A stretch of DNA of 64,000 bases from JAWLHU01 sp041690255. GTDB taxonomy: Bacteria; Bacillota; Sulfobacillia; Symbiobacteriales; Symbiobacteriaceae. The DNA is taken from assembly GCA_041690255.1 (NCBI GenBank), contig JAWLHU010000004.1:186001-250000 (forward strand). The letters run 5' to 3'. Each line of letters opens with the position of its first letter. Positions within the stretch are counted from its first letter, which is position 1. The notes beneath the pieces were generated by a model, which had not been told where the DNA came from, searched no databases, and saw only the letters and a program-made list of their open reading frames with translations. The position numbers were made by a program, and so were the translations under genes. Of this stretch, positions 42,739-51,044 are shown piece by piece.

Positions 42739-42768
42739 ATCATAACACCGCTTAGCCCTCACGGTCAA
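42739..42768 (-). promoter_or_regulatory. Promoter of OLE RNA
   Basis: The reverse strand has TTGACC, 18 bases, TATGAT. The -35 element lies inside the last codons of ispA. The transcript would start near 42732. Confidence 0.72.
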
Positions 42769-43669
42769 CAACAAACCTTGCCAACTGGATCAGAATCCTG
42801 GCTCTCTCGCCAAACGGGGAGAGAGCGGCGATGGCTCCTTCCACCGCCTGGCGCGCCCGCTCCTGTGCGCCCCGCAAACCGTACAGGCTGACGTATGTCG
42901 ATTTCTCATGCTTCAGATCCCGCCCGGTCGCCTTGCCGGTCTTGGCGGTGTCACCCGTGACGTCGAGTACGTCGTCCTGGATCTGGAAGGCAAGCCCGAA
43001 CTGGGCTGCGTAGGCGTCGAGGGCGGCGAGTTCCTCCTCCGTGGCGCCGCCGAGAAGGGCGCCGGCCCGGAGGGAGACGCGAAAGAGCGCCCCCGTCTTC
43101 ATGGCGTGGATTCGCTCCAACTGAGGTCCGTCGGCCATCCGCCCCTCCCATGCGAGGTCCTCGACCTGTCCGCCGACCATGCCGGCGGCACCGGCACCTG
43201 TGGCCACCTCTGCAACCACCCTCAGGGCGGCAGCGGGCGAGACCTCGTGAACCTCCGCCTGCCGGGCGAGCATCTCGAAGGCTAGGGTGAGGAGCCCATC
43301 GCCCACAAGCGTGGCGACGGCTTCTCCGTAAACCTTATGATTGGTCGGCATCCCCCGGCGGAGATCATCATCATCCATGCAGGGCAGGTCATCGTGGACC
43401 AGCGAGTAGGTGTGGATCATCTCGAGGGCGCAGGCGGTTGGCATGACCTGTGCGGGCGTCAGGCCATAGAGCCCGGCTGCGGCGAAGACCAGTGCCGGGC
43501 GCAGACGCTTGCCGCCGGCCAGCAGGCTGTAGCGCATCGCCTCCAGCAACACCGGCGGGAGACCGCTCAGGGCGGGGGTGCCGGGCGCTGTAGAGCCCAG
43601 CGTGGTATACCGGTCCAAAGCTGTATCGACCAGGTGAGCCTGGTCCTTCAAATACGCAAGCACGTTCAC
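42752..43669 (-). CDS. ispA: Polyprenyl (farnesyl/geranyl) diphosphate synthase
   Basis: A 305-residue trans-prenyltransferase that condenses isopentenyl diphosphate with allylic diphosphates. The first Asp-rich motif VHDDLPCMDDDDLRRG (about 90-105) and the second FQIQDDVLDVTGD (about 236-248) are intact, with GGKRLRPAL near residue 50. GTG at 43669 has GGGAGG nine bases upstream; the frame to 43756 overlaps xseB. It follows xseB by 28 bases in the usual xseA-xseB-ispA order. Confidence 0.96.
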   Translation of the reverse strand: MNVLAYLKDQAHLVDTALDRYTTLGSTAPGTPALSGLPPVLLEAMRYSLLAGGKRLRPALVFAAAGLYGLTPAQVMPTACALEMIHTYSLVHDDLPCMDDDDLRRGMPTNHKVYGEAVATLVGDGLLTLAFEMLARQAEVHEVSPAAALRVVAEVATGAGAAGMVGGQVEDLAWEGRMADGPQLERIHAMKTGALFRVSLRAGALLGGATEEELAALDAYAAQFGLAFQIQDDVLDVTGDTAKTGKATGRDLKHEKSTYVSLYGLRGAQERARQAVEGAIAALSPFGERARILIQLARFVVDREG

Positions 43670-43697
43670 ACGCTGATCCTCCCGGTTGGCTGAGGCC

Positions 43698-43922
43698 CTA
43701 CTCGCCCTCAAAGGGAACGGTTGCGGGCTGGCCGTTCTGCTCCAGCAACTTCTCAATGCGGGCTTCAGCGGCGTCCAGCATGGTGCCGCAGCGCCGGGTC
43801 AGCTCGACCCCCTCCTGAAAGAGCGCCAGCGACTGATCCAGGGAGAGTTCCCCGGTCTCCAGCTCGCGCACCACCTGCTCCAGGCGCTTCATGGCCTGCT
43901 CAAACGTCAGGGCTTCACTCAT
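43698..43922 (-). CDS. xseB: Exodeoxyribonuclease VII small subunit
   Basis: A 74-residue helical protein: SEALTFEQAMKRLEQVVREL and GELSLDQSLALFQEGVEL are typical. It joins XseA in exonuclease VII, which degrades single-stranded DNA to oligonucleotides. ATG at 43922 overlaps the xseA stop (ATGA), so translation is coupled, and a GAGGAGGAG site precedes it. The C-terminus continues a little beyond the usual helix pair. Confidence 0.95.
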   Translation of the reverse strand: MSEALTFEQAMKRLEQVVRELETGELSLDQSLALFQEGVELTRRCGTMLDAAEARIEKLLEQNGQPATVPFEGE

Positions 43923-45136
43923 GGACGCTCCTCCTCTGCCTCTCTAACCGATTCGACACGGGCCTCGATCTGCCCTCTGTGCAGCATCACCTGGATCGAA
44001 TCGCCCTGGCTGACCTGCCCCGCTTCCTTGATCACCCGGCCCTCACGATCGCGGGCGATCGCGTAGCCCCGGGAGAGGACGGCAAGCGGTGAGAGGGCAT
44101 CGAGCCGGCCGGCCAGGGAGCGGAGTTCCCGCCGGTCGGCCTGGAGCATCCGCCCGCCGATAAAGCCAAGGCGGCGGACCAGGTCGTCCAGCCTCTGCCG
44201 GTCCTGCAGGAGCCGGGCCTCCGGTCGCTGGAGAACGGGGCGGTCTGCGAAGGATTTCAGCCGGGTCCGCTTCCGCTCCACCGCCCGCCGTGCAGCCGCC
44301 GCCAGCCGGATGCGAAGACCGTCGACCTGCCCTCGCAGCTCGGACCGGGAGGGAATCACAAGCTCTGCCGCTGCCGATGGGGTCGGTGCCCGCAAGTCGG
44401 CAGCGAAGTCGGCGATGGTGAAATCGGTCTCGTGGCCCACCGCCGAGACGACCGGCACCGGGCAGGCGCGAATAGCGCGGGCCAACGCCTCGTTGTTGAA
44501 GGCCCAGAGATCCTCCAGCGATCCACCGCCCCGCCCGATGATGATCACATCCACCTCGGGGAGGCGGGCGGTCAGCTCCAGACTGCGGATCAGGCTGGCC
44601 GGCGCCTCACTCCCCTGGACGAGAGCCGGAGCGATCACCAGCCGGACCGACGGAAAGCGCCGGCGGGCAATCGTGATCATGTCCCGGATCGCTGCCCCGG
44701 TGGGTGCGGTGATGATCCCTACCCGGCGGGGCAGCAACGGCAGGGGACGCTTCAGGGCGGCATCGAAGAGCCCCTCGTCGGCGAGCCGCTGCTTCAGTTG
44801 CTCATACTCCAGGTGGAGCGCGCCCACGCCGGCCGGCTCCATTTCGCTGGCGTAGAGCTGGTAGGCGCCGTCCCGCTCAAAGACGGTCACGCTGCCCCCG
44901 ACGATCACCTGCATGCCGTTGTCCGGCCGGAAGCGAAGCCGCTGGGCACTGGATCGGAACATGACGCACTTGACCTGGCTGGACTCATCCTTCAGGGTGA
45001 AGTAGATATGGCCCGAGCTGTGCCACTTGAAGTTCGAGATCTCGCCCCGCACCCAGACCGCCTGGAGCAATTGGTCCTTCTCGATAATCCGTTTGACATG
45101 TTGGGTCAGCTCTCGAACCGAGAGAATCGGACGCAC
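43919..45136 (-). CDS. xseA: Exodeoxyribonuclease VII large subunit
   Basis: A 405-residue catalytic subunit. The N-terminal OB fold (ILSVRELTQHVKRIIEKD... VWVRGEISNFKWHSSGHIYF) is followed by the catalytic domain with GIITAPTGAAIRDMI, VDVIIIGRGGGSLEDLWAFN and AVGHETDFTIADFAADLRAPTPS. A coiled-coil region follows. The frame opens at 45193, but GTG at 45136 has GGGAGGGG upstream and matches the family start. Confidence 0.96.
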   Translation of the reverse strand: MRPILSVRELTQHVKRIIEKDQLLQAVWVRGEISNFKWHSSGHIYFTLKDESSQVKCVMFRSSAQRLRFRPDNGMQVIVGGSVTVFERDGAYQLYASEMEPAGVGALHLEYEQLKQRLADEGLFDAALKRPLPLLPRRVGIITAPTGAAIRDMITIARRRFPSVRLVIAPALVQGSEAPASLIRSLELTARLPEVDVIIIGRGGGSLEDLWAFNNEALARAIRACPVPVVSAVGHETDFTIADFAADLRAPTPSAAAELVIPSRSELRGQVDGLRIRLAAAARRAVERKRTRLKSFADRPVLQRPEARLLQDRQRLDDLVRRLGFIGGRMLQADRRELRSLAGRLDALSPLAVLSRGYAIARDREGRVIKEAGQVSQGDSIQVMLHRGQIEARVESVREAEEERP

Positions 45137-45322
45137 GCCTTCCCCTCCCAACTCGAAGGCCCCGGGGCTGTCCCGGAGCCTCCCTTTGAACACCGTTCAG
45201 TTGTCGATCACCGTGTGGATGGCGGAACTTCGCTGAACATCAGACAAATTCCGCAGATCGGGAACACGATGACACAGGCTTCGTACATGCCGGACGAGAA
45301 ATATCACCGGAGCGGCCCGACT

Positions 45323-46183
45323 CTACAGCCCGTGCTGCAGCTTCGCCGCCTTCACGGTATTGTGCATCAGCATGGCGATTGTCATCGGGCCGATGCCGCC
45401 GGGCACCGGGGTGATCATGGAGGCCACCTCGGCTGCCGACTCGAAGTGCACGTCGCCGCGGATCTTCGTCTTGAAACCTGGCACCGGGTTGATGCCCACG
45501 TCAATCACGACCGCGCCGGGCTTCACGTACTCGCCGTTCAGCATCTCCAGCTTGCCGATCGCTGCCACAAGGATATCTGCCTTCCGGCAGGTCTCCTTCA
45601 GATCCGGCGTCTTCGAATGGCAGATGGTCACGGTGGCGTGCTTCTTCAGGAGAAGGGCTGCCATGGGCTTGCCGACGATGTTCGACCGGCCGACGATCAC
45701 GGCGTGCTTGCCGGCGGGGTCAACGCCCATCTTCTGGAGCATCACCATGACGCCGTAGGGCGTGCAGGCGACCAGGGGGTCCTCGCCAATCCACAGCTTG
45801 CCCACGTTCTCGGGGTGGAAGCCGTCCACATCTTTCTCAGGCTTGATCCGCCGCACGATGGCGTCCATGTTTAGCCCCTTCGGCAGCGGGGACTGGACCA
45901 GGATGCCATGGATCTGGGGATCGGCGTTCAGTTGATCCACGAGCGCCTCCAGCTCCGCCTGGGCGGTGGTGGCGGGAAGACGGTGAAGGACCGAGTGCAT
46001 GCCCAGTTCCTTCGCAGTCCGCTCCTTGTTGCTGGTGTACACCTGGCTGGCCGGGTCTTCGCCAACAAGGACCACCGCCAGGCCAGGAGTGAGACCCTTC
46101 GCCTTCAGACTCTGGACCTCCTGGGCTACCTCATCCTTGACCTGCTGCGCGATCAGCTTGCCGTCCATAACCTGTGCTGCCAA
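45323..46183 (-). CDS. folD: Bifunctional methylenetetrahydrofolate dehydrogenase/cyclohydrolase
   Basis: A 286-residue one-carbon enzyme converting methylene-THF to formyl-THF with NADP. The motif VYTSNKERTAKELG has the catalytic lysine, HGILVQSPLPKGLN and VGRSNIVGKPMA are the substrate and NADP signatures, and DVGINPVPG and TPVPGGIGPMTIAMLMHNT complete it. The start is TTG at 46183 with an AAGGCAGGCGG-like site. 186 bases separate it from xseA, without another gene. Confidence 0.97.
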   Translation of the reverse strand: MAAQVMDGKLIAQQVKDEVAQEVQSLKAKGLTPGLAVVLVGEDPASQVYTSNKERTAKELGMHSVLHRLPATTAQAELEALVDQLNADPQIHGILVQSPLPKGLNMDAIVRRIKPEKDVDGFHPENVGKLWIGEDPLVACTPYGVMVMLQKMGVDPAGKHAVIVGRSNIVGKPMAALLLKKHATVTICHSKTPDLKETCRKADILVAAIGKLEMLNGEYVKPGAVVIDVGINPVPGFKTKIRGDVHFESAAEVASMITPVPGGIGPMTIAMLMHNTVKAAKLQHGL

Positions 46184-46235
46184 TGTAGACCGCCTGCCTT
46201 CCGACTATAGAGTCGCTCCCCAGCCCCCGAACTCC

Positions 46236-47201
46236 TCACTCACCGGCGATCCGGTGATTCTCTCGGGCCAGGAGCGCGGTTCCCACTGCGTTATCTGTGC
46301 TGAACTGAGGCTGGGCAAAGGAGAGCCGGGCGCCGACCGCACGGTGCTCCAGCCGATCCCGGAGCCGCTGCCGCAGGTACTGGTTGGCCGAAACCCCGCC
46401 CACGATCAGAATCTCGTTCAGGCCGGTCTCTGCGACCGCCCTGCGAAGCCACTTCTCCAGCGTCTTGGCCACGCAACCGAGCACGGCGATGGCCAAATCG
46501 GCCCCCTCCACCTGCCCTACCAGCCGCTGTGCGGCTGTCTCGGGGCCGGAAAAGGAGACCTTCCAACCACTGACCGATGAGGGCAGGCGCACCTTCCCCG
46601 GCGTACCCGATGCCGCCAGTCGCTCAATGTGGGGACCGGCGGGGAAGGGAAGGCCGAGGGCGACCCCCACCCGGTCCACGAACTGACCGGCGTGCAGGTC
46701 ACGGGTCCCGCCGAGCAACTCCTCGTCAAAGCCACCGGGGCGGCGGGTGACACGCAGAAGTTCCGTCGTTCCCCCCGACAGATGAACGGCGAGGAACCGC
46801 TCCCCGATGGGTGGCTCATCCGCCGACCAGAGGCCCGCCATGATATGCATCTCCTGATGGGTCGAGGGGTAGAAGGGAACGCCCAGCGCCGCCGCCAGCG
46901 AGCGCCCGAAGCCCTCGCTGACCTTGAAGGGCGGCAGGTAGGCCCCCTCCACCGGGCGGGGCTTCACCGAGGCGCAGACCGCCGCGATCTCCTTGCCATA
47001 CCGGCGCAGGAGCGGCTCCGCCACCTCCGGAACGGCGTGTAGATGGGCCCAGACCGCCTGCGGCGGGGAGACCCCCCGCTCGCCAGATGGAACACGCAAA
47101 GGGCGGCGCTGATCCTCCAGCAGCCGCCCGGCCTCGTCCACCACGGCCAGGGACGTCGTATAGTAGCTTGTATCAATGCCCAGGTAGAGGGGCGTCATCA
47201 T
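46236..47201 (-). CDS. Kae1/TsaD-like (peptidase M22) paralogue
   Basis: A 321-residue ASKHA-fold protein of the glycoprotease family. The nucleotide fold opens with LYLGIDTSYYTTSLAVVD. The metal-binding HxxxH is kept as STHQEMHIMAGL (about 110), with LAVHLSGGTTELL, GGVSANQYLRQRL and the third ligand in FSTDNAVGTALLA. It is shorter than and diverged from the TsaD of the tRNA t6A pathway, and a separate true tsaD is expected elsewhere. Its place beside nusB suggests a conserved but unknown role. The ATG at 47201 overlaps the nusB end; GTG at 47210 is possible. Confidence 0.82.
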   Translation of the reverse strand: MMTPLYLGIDTSYYTTSLAVVDEAGRLLEDQRRPLRVPSGERGVSPPQAVWAHLHAVPEVAEPLLRRYGKEIAAVCASVKPRPVEGAYLPPFKVSEGFGRSLAAALGVPFYPSTHQEMHIMAGLWSADEPPIGERFLAVHLSGGTTELLRVTRRPGGFDEELLGGTRDLHAGQFVDRVGVALGLPFPAGPHIERLAASGTPGKVRLPSSVSGWKVSFSGPETAAQRLVGQVEGADLAIAVLGCVAKTLEKWLRRAVAETGLNEILIVGGVSANQYLRQRLRDRLEHRAVGARLSFAQPQFSTDNAVGTALLARENHRIAGE

Positions 47202-47637
47202 TCTCTGCACCCTGTTTCAGGCCACGAATAACGGAGCCGAGGATCCCGTTGATAAACTTGGACGACTCCGCGGTGGAGAAGATCTTGGCCAGTTCGACCG
47301 CCTCGTCAGCCACAGCGCCGTGCGGAACATCGGGCTGATGGAGGATCTCGTACACCGCAAGCCGCAGAATGGCGCGGTCAACCGCCGCCATGCGGTCCAC
47401 CGCCCAGTCCTTGGCGTACTTGGCAATCGTCTCATCGCTCTCCTGGCGGAACTCCCAGGCCCCCTCCACCAGGAGCCGGGAATAAGCGGCATCCTTCTCC
47501 GGTAGCTGCGCCGGCGACCAGTCCCCCTCCACCTCGCGGGTGAAGGCCTGGAAGACGGCGGTCTCGGGGTCACTCTTGCCCATATCAACCTGAAATAGCG
47601 CCTGGAGGGCGAGTTCCCGAGCCCTTCTTCTACTCAC
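47173..47637 (-). CDS. nusB: Transcription antitermination factor NusB
   Basis: A 154-residue helical protein binding boxA RNA with S10 (NusE) in rRNA antitermination. RRRARELALQALFQVDMG, DRAILRLAVYEILH and FINGILGSVIR are hallmark blocks. GTG at 47637 has TAGGAGG nine bases upstream. The C-terminus overlaps the TsaD-like gene, and the Asp23 module lies just upstream in the same direction, as in Bacillus. Confidence 0.96.
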   Translation of the reverse strand: MSRRRARELALQALFQVDMGKSDPETAVFQAFTREVEGDWSPAQLPEKDAAYSRLLVEGAWEFRQESDETIAKYAKDWAVDRMAAVDRAILRLAVYEILHQPDVPHGAVADEAVELAKIFSTAESSKFINGILGSVIRGLKQGAENDDAPLPGH

Positions 47638-47657
47638 GCATGATTCCTCCTACATTG

Positions 47658-47882
47658 TTACCGCCCACCGGGCGGCAAGAAACGCTCCAGGAACTGAAAC
47701 AACGACTCCGGCCCTTCATCGAGCCGCTTGCCTACCCAGTAACCTATCCCGGCACAGATCAGAATAAACAGCGCCCACCAGCCGAAGCGGATGACCAGCA
47801 GGGCGAAGACCAGCCCGACCAACCCGCCGAGAATCTTGTACCCGTGCTCCTCGGCCATCTCCCGGAGCCATTCCCAGTCCAT
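47658..47882 (-). CDS. DUF2273 small membrane protein of the Asp23/AmaP module
   Basis: A 74-residue protein with two close membrane helices (about 18-33 and 35-50) and the DUF2273 turn VIRFGWWALFIL. It lies between amaP and nusB. Proteins of this family accompany Asp23 and AmaP in envelope-stress modules. Confidence 0.88.
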   Translation of the reverse strand: MDWEWLREMAEEHGYKILGGLVGLVFALLVIRFGWWALFILICAGIGYWVGKRLDEGPESLFQFLERFLPPGGR

Positions 47883-47897
47883 AGGATGGCCCCCCTA

Positions 47898-48443
47898 TCA
47901 GTCCAGCTTCCGGCTCCGGCCGTCGGCTGCGATATTCTCGATCTCGATCTTGACCTCGGTCATCTCGACGCCGACCACCCGCTTCACATACTGGCGAACC
48001 GAGGACTGAATCTCCTCGGAGACCTCGGGGATCGAGACATCCGGTGAGACGGTGCCCACCAGAAAGGCATGGAGCCCGTCCTTCCCGTGGGTGATGACCG
48101 CCTTCATATCCCGCACGCCCTTGATCGAGCGGGCGGTCTTCTTGACCAGCGACTCCACGGCGCTCAGGCTGATCCGAACCTCGCCGGCAGCCGTCTCGTA
48201 GACGACAGGCTGTCCGCCGCCCTGCCGGGTAAAGGCGAAGAAGATCAGCCGGACCGATACGGCGAAGAAGGCCGTGCCGATGAGCCCGATCAGCAACTGG
48301 CCGCGCGCCGAGCTGAGGGCCTCCTCCACCCAGATGTGGGGCTTCAGCCACTCCGGGGCCATGGCTATCAGGATCATCAGACCGGAGATGATCGCCAAGG
48401 AGATCGTATAGATCGTCAGTACAATTCGGTCGAAAATGCCCAC
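47898..48443 (-). CDS. amaP: Alkaline-shock membrane anchor AmaP
   Basis: A 181-residue protein with two N-terminal membrane helices (about 5-27 and 50-70) around a periplasm-side loop and a cytoplasmic Asp23-like domain (ISLSAVESLVKKTARSIKGV, PEVSEEIQSSVRQYV). It tethers Asp23 to the membrane. GTG at 48443 has AAGGGG 11 bases upstream and gives the N-terminus MGIFDRIVLTIY; GTG at 48455 is too close to that site. Confidence 0.92.
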   Translation of the reverse strand: MGIFDRIVLTIYTISLAIISGLMILIAMAPEWLKPHIWVEEALSSARGQLLIGLIGTAFFAVSVRLIFFAFTRQGGGQPVVYETAAGEVRISLSAVESLVKKTARSIKGVRDMKAVITHGKDGLHAFLVGTVSPDVSIPEVSEEIQSSVRQYVKRVVGVEMTEVKIEIENIAADGRSRKLD

Positions 48444-48458
48444 GTCTGCTCGCACCCC

Positions 48459-48863
48459 TTAGCGAATTCGGTGGTCTTCCTCCCGGGCCTCGTCGAACGA
48501 GACGCCCTGGACGTGGATGTTGATCTCAATGCACTCAAGGCCGGTCATGGACTCCACGGCCCGCTTCACGTTCTCCTGCACCTTCTGGGCCACCTCGGGA
48601 ATCCGGACCCCGAACTCGACGACAATGTAGAGGTCGACGGCGACCTCCTTCTCCCCGACCTGGACTTTGACGCCCTTGGACAGGTTTTTCTTGCCGGTCA
48701 TCCGCTCGCCGACCTCGGCGGCGAAGCCACCGGACATCCCGGCGACACCGTCTACCTCCATGGCAGCGATGCCTGCGATCACGCCGACGACGTCATCGGC
48801 TATGCGTATGGACGACTCGGCCTGCTCGTCCGAACCGCGGCTGATCTCGTTCTCCTTGGGCAA
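48459..48863 (-). CDS. Asp23/Gls24 family envelope stress protein
   Basis: A 134-residue Asp23 protein: IRIADDVVGVIAGIAAMEVDGVAGM, then KGVKVQVGEKEVAVDLYIVVEFG and PEVAQKVQENVKRAVESMTG. It coats the inner face of the membrane through AmaP. Start is TTG at 48863 behind GGGAGGCGAGG. In Bacillus the orthologue (yqhY) follows accBC; here accBC are missing and other genes lie upstream. Confidence 0.94.
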   Translation of the reverse strand: MPKENEISRGSDEQAESSIRIADDVVGVIAGIAAMEVDGVAGMSGGFAAEVGERMTGKKNLSKGVKVQVGEKEVAVDLYIVVEFGVRIPEVAQKVQENVKRAVESMTGLECIEINIHVQGVSFDEAREEDHRIR

Positions 48864-49045
48864 CCGTACCTCGCCTCCCAGCCGGTGTCACCGCCGTACA
48901 TTATGTAGGATGCCACGTTCCAGTCACCGGAATGCATGGAGCTGGCACCTTCCGCCAGAGAATCTCTCAGGCGACGGCGAATCAGGGCGGCGCAACCATT
49001 CTAGCACAGTTTACGGCCCCTTGTCATGGGATAGAAGGAGAGCCC

Positions 49046-49131
49046 GAGCCCATGGGCGAGTATGGGCCCTCTCATTGAACCGGTTGGCTACAACATTGGG
49101 CATGTTGGCTTCATCATTGGCCATGTTGGGC
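49046..49131. repeat. Hairpin and 21-base tandem repeat in the asp23 upstream gap
   Basis: The 279-base gap 48864-49142 has no gene. It holds an imperfect inverted repeat (GAGCCC-ATGGGC with GCCCAT-CTCTC arms, 49046-49078) that may end the gene at 49143, then TTGGCTACAACATTGGGCATG and a near copy, 21 bases each, at 49082-49123, followed by TTGGGCTC. Confidence 0.6.
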
Positions 49132-49142
49132 TCTTTCCCCGC

Positions 49143-49919
49143 TCAGTCGCGGCGTATTCGCCCGCGTGCCACACGCATACCGCTCCGGCGTTGCGGCTCC
49201 ACCGGCGCCCGTGCCTCCTCAGGCATCGGCGGGACCACCGCCTCCGGCCCCCGGTCCGGCCGGACCGCCTCCAGCCGCCTGAAGGCCAGGTTCCGCATGG
49301 CCATGGGGTACTCGACCCCCAGCCGCTGACAGAGCGGCAGCATGAGCGACTCGTAGGTGGTGGCAAGCCGGTGTCCGTTCCGCCACTGTTGCTCCACCTC
49401 CAGCGGGGCGACCAGCCAGGGCTGGACCCGCTCCAGGACCCCCGCCAGCCGGTAGAGCTCGACCAGCCCCTGGCGGCACCGCTCCAGCTCGGCGTGCGCC
49501 GAGAGCGCCTGCCCCCGCCCCAGGGCCCCGGCCGCCCGGTGGAGGTCGCTCCAGAACCGGCCGGCCATCAGCATCAGGTCCAACTCCGGTGAGGGCTTGA
49601 GAGCGACCCCGCCGCCGGTCCGGTCGAAGACCCTGGTCAGACCAGGCGCGGGGAGCGCATCGACCAGGTGGAACTGGATCTCCAGGCCATCCGGCAGGAC
49701 GAGCCGCCAGACACCATCCGCCACATTGCCGGAGAAGGCGTGATCGCCCAGCAGGGCCAGCAGTTCAGCCAGGCTGTCCAGGTAGGATGGCGGAGCGACC
49801 AGGTAGAGATCCACCCGCTCGCTCAGGTCGCCGCCATCGGCCTGGTAGTAGAGCGCCCGTACCGCTGACTCCTCGCCCAGCGCGCGCAGAATCCCCTTCA
49901 GATAATCGGCCCCGCTCAT
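49143..49919 (-). CDS. Nucleotidyltransferase-like hypothetical protein
   Basis: A 258-residue protein. The first 90 residues read like a nucleotidyltransferase core of the streptomycin adenylyltransferase (AadK) sort: DLYLVAPPSYLDSLAELLAL and VWRLVLPDGLEIQFHLVDAL. The rest is helical, with LDLMLMAGRFWSDLHRAAGAL, and ends in an Arg/Pro-rich tail. The assignment is tentative because I see no clear GS...D catalytic pair. ATG at 49919 has GGAGGTAGG upstream. It stands alone on the reverse strand. Confidence 0.7.
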   Translation of the reverse strand: MSGADYLKGILRALGEESAVRALYYQADGGDLSERVDLYLVAPPSYLDSLAELLALLGDHAFSGNVADGVWRLVLPDGLEIQFHLVDALPAPGLTRVFDRTGGGVALKPSPELDLMLMAGRFWSDLHRAAGALGRGQALSAHAELERCRQGLVELYRLAGVLERVQPWLVAPLEVEQQWRNGHRLATTYESLMLPLCQRLGVEYPMAMRNLAFRRLEAVRPDRGPEAVVPPMPEEARAPVEPQRRSGMRVARGRIRRD

Positions 49920-50078
49920 GGCTCAACCTACCTCCGTCGCTCGATCCGCATCCGCATGCCGCACCTGCTCTGCCTTCCACACCAGCCTGCCCATTCCCTG
50001 CCGGTCGGTTTCGACGTCTAATCGCGGACAGGTTTTGTCACATTTTCGCTGTCTACCTTTCAGAGAGGATGAATCCCC

Positions 50079-51032
50079 ATGCAACTGACCGGCATTCACC
50101 ATCTGACCGCCATATCATCCCGCATTCGCGAGAACTATCACTTCTACACCCAGACCATGGGCATGCGCCTGGTGAAGCGCTCTGTCAACCAGGATGATGT
50201 CAGCGCCTATCACCTCTTCTACGCCGACGCCGCCGGCTCGCCCGGCACCGACCTCACCTTCTTTGACTGGGACCTGCCCCGGGAGCAGCGCGGGACCCAT
50301 GCGATCACCCGGACCTACCTACGGGTAGATGGTACCGACGCCCTGGAGTACTGGGCGAAGCGGCTGCACGATCACGGCGTGACCACCGCCGAGATCACCG
50401 TGGTGGATGGCCGCCCCACCCTGCTCTTCGAGGATTCGGAGGGGCAGCGGCTCGCCCTGGTCGATGATCAGGGGCAGGGCGACACGCCCGTGCCCTGGGA
50501 GCGGAGCCCGGTGCCGACGGATTTTCAGATCCGCGGCCTCGGGCCGATCATGCTGAGCGTGCCGGATCTGAAGCATACCGATCCGGTCCTCACCCGGCTG
50601 ATGGGGCTGCGCCCGGTCCGGGAGTACGCCCACCCTGTGACCGGCAGGCATCTGGTCCGCGTCTACGAGATGGGCGACGGCGGGCCGCATGCCGAGTTGC
50701 ATCTGGCGGTCCAGCCCGACCTGCCCGTCACCCGCCCCGGAGCCGGCGGGGTGCACCATGTCGCCCTGCGGACGCCGACCTTCGCCGAGTACGACCGCTG
50801 GGCTGAGCGGCTCCGCGAGGTGGGGATTCCGAACAGCGGCAAGGTGGACCGCTACTGGTTCCGCAGCCTCTACTTCCGCGAGCCCAACGGGATCCTCTTT
50901 GAGATCGCGACAGACGGCCCGGGCTTCGCGGTAGATGAAGACCCAGCCCACCTGGGCGAGAAGATCGTCCTGGCGCCCTTCCTGGAGAGCCGGCGAGAAG
51001 AGATCATCGCCAACTTGAAGCCGCTGGATTAG
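50079..51032 (+). CDS. Ring-cleaving dioxygenase/glyoxalase family protein (MhqO-like)
   Basis: A 317-residue protein with two VOC modules. GIHHLTAISSRIRENYHFYT, with a likely metal histidine, opens the first; GGVHHVALRTPTFAEYDRW opens the second; a glutamate in REPNGILFEIATD completes a metal site. MhqO-like enzymes are extradiol dioxygenases that act on hydroquinones or related electrophiles. ATG at 50079 has AGAGAGGATG upstream. It forms an operon with the esterase gene 12 bases later, like mhqO-mhqD pairs. Confidence 0.9.
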   Translation: MQLTGIHHLTAISSRIRENYHFYTQTMGMRLVKRSVNQDDVSAYHLFYADAAGSPGTDLTFFDWDLPREQRGTHAITRTYLRVDGTDALEYWAKRLHDHGVTTAEITVVDGRPTLLFEDSEGQRLALVDDQGQGDTPVPWERSPVPTDFQIRGLGPIMLSVPDLKHTDPVLTRLMGLRPVREYAHPVTGRHLVRVYEMGDGGPHAELHLAVQPDLPVTRPGAGGVHHVALRTPTFAEYDRWAERLREVGIPNSGKVDRYWFRSLYFREPNGILFEIATDGPGFAVDEDPAHLGEKIVLAPFLESRREEIIANLKPLD

Positions 51033-51044
51033 GGAGGTTTGCAG

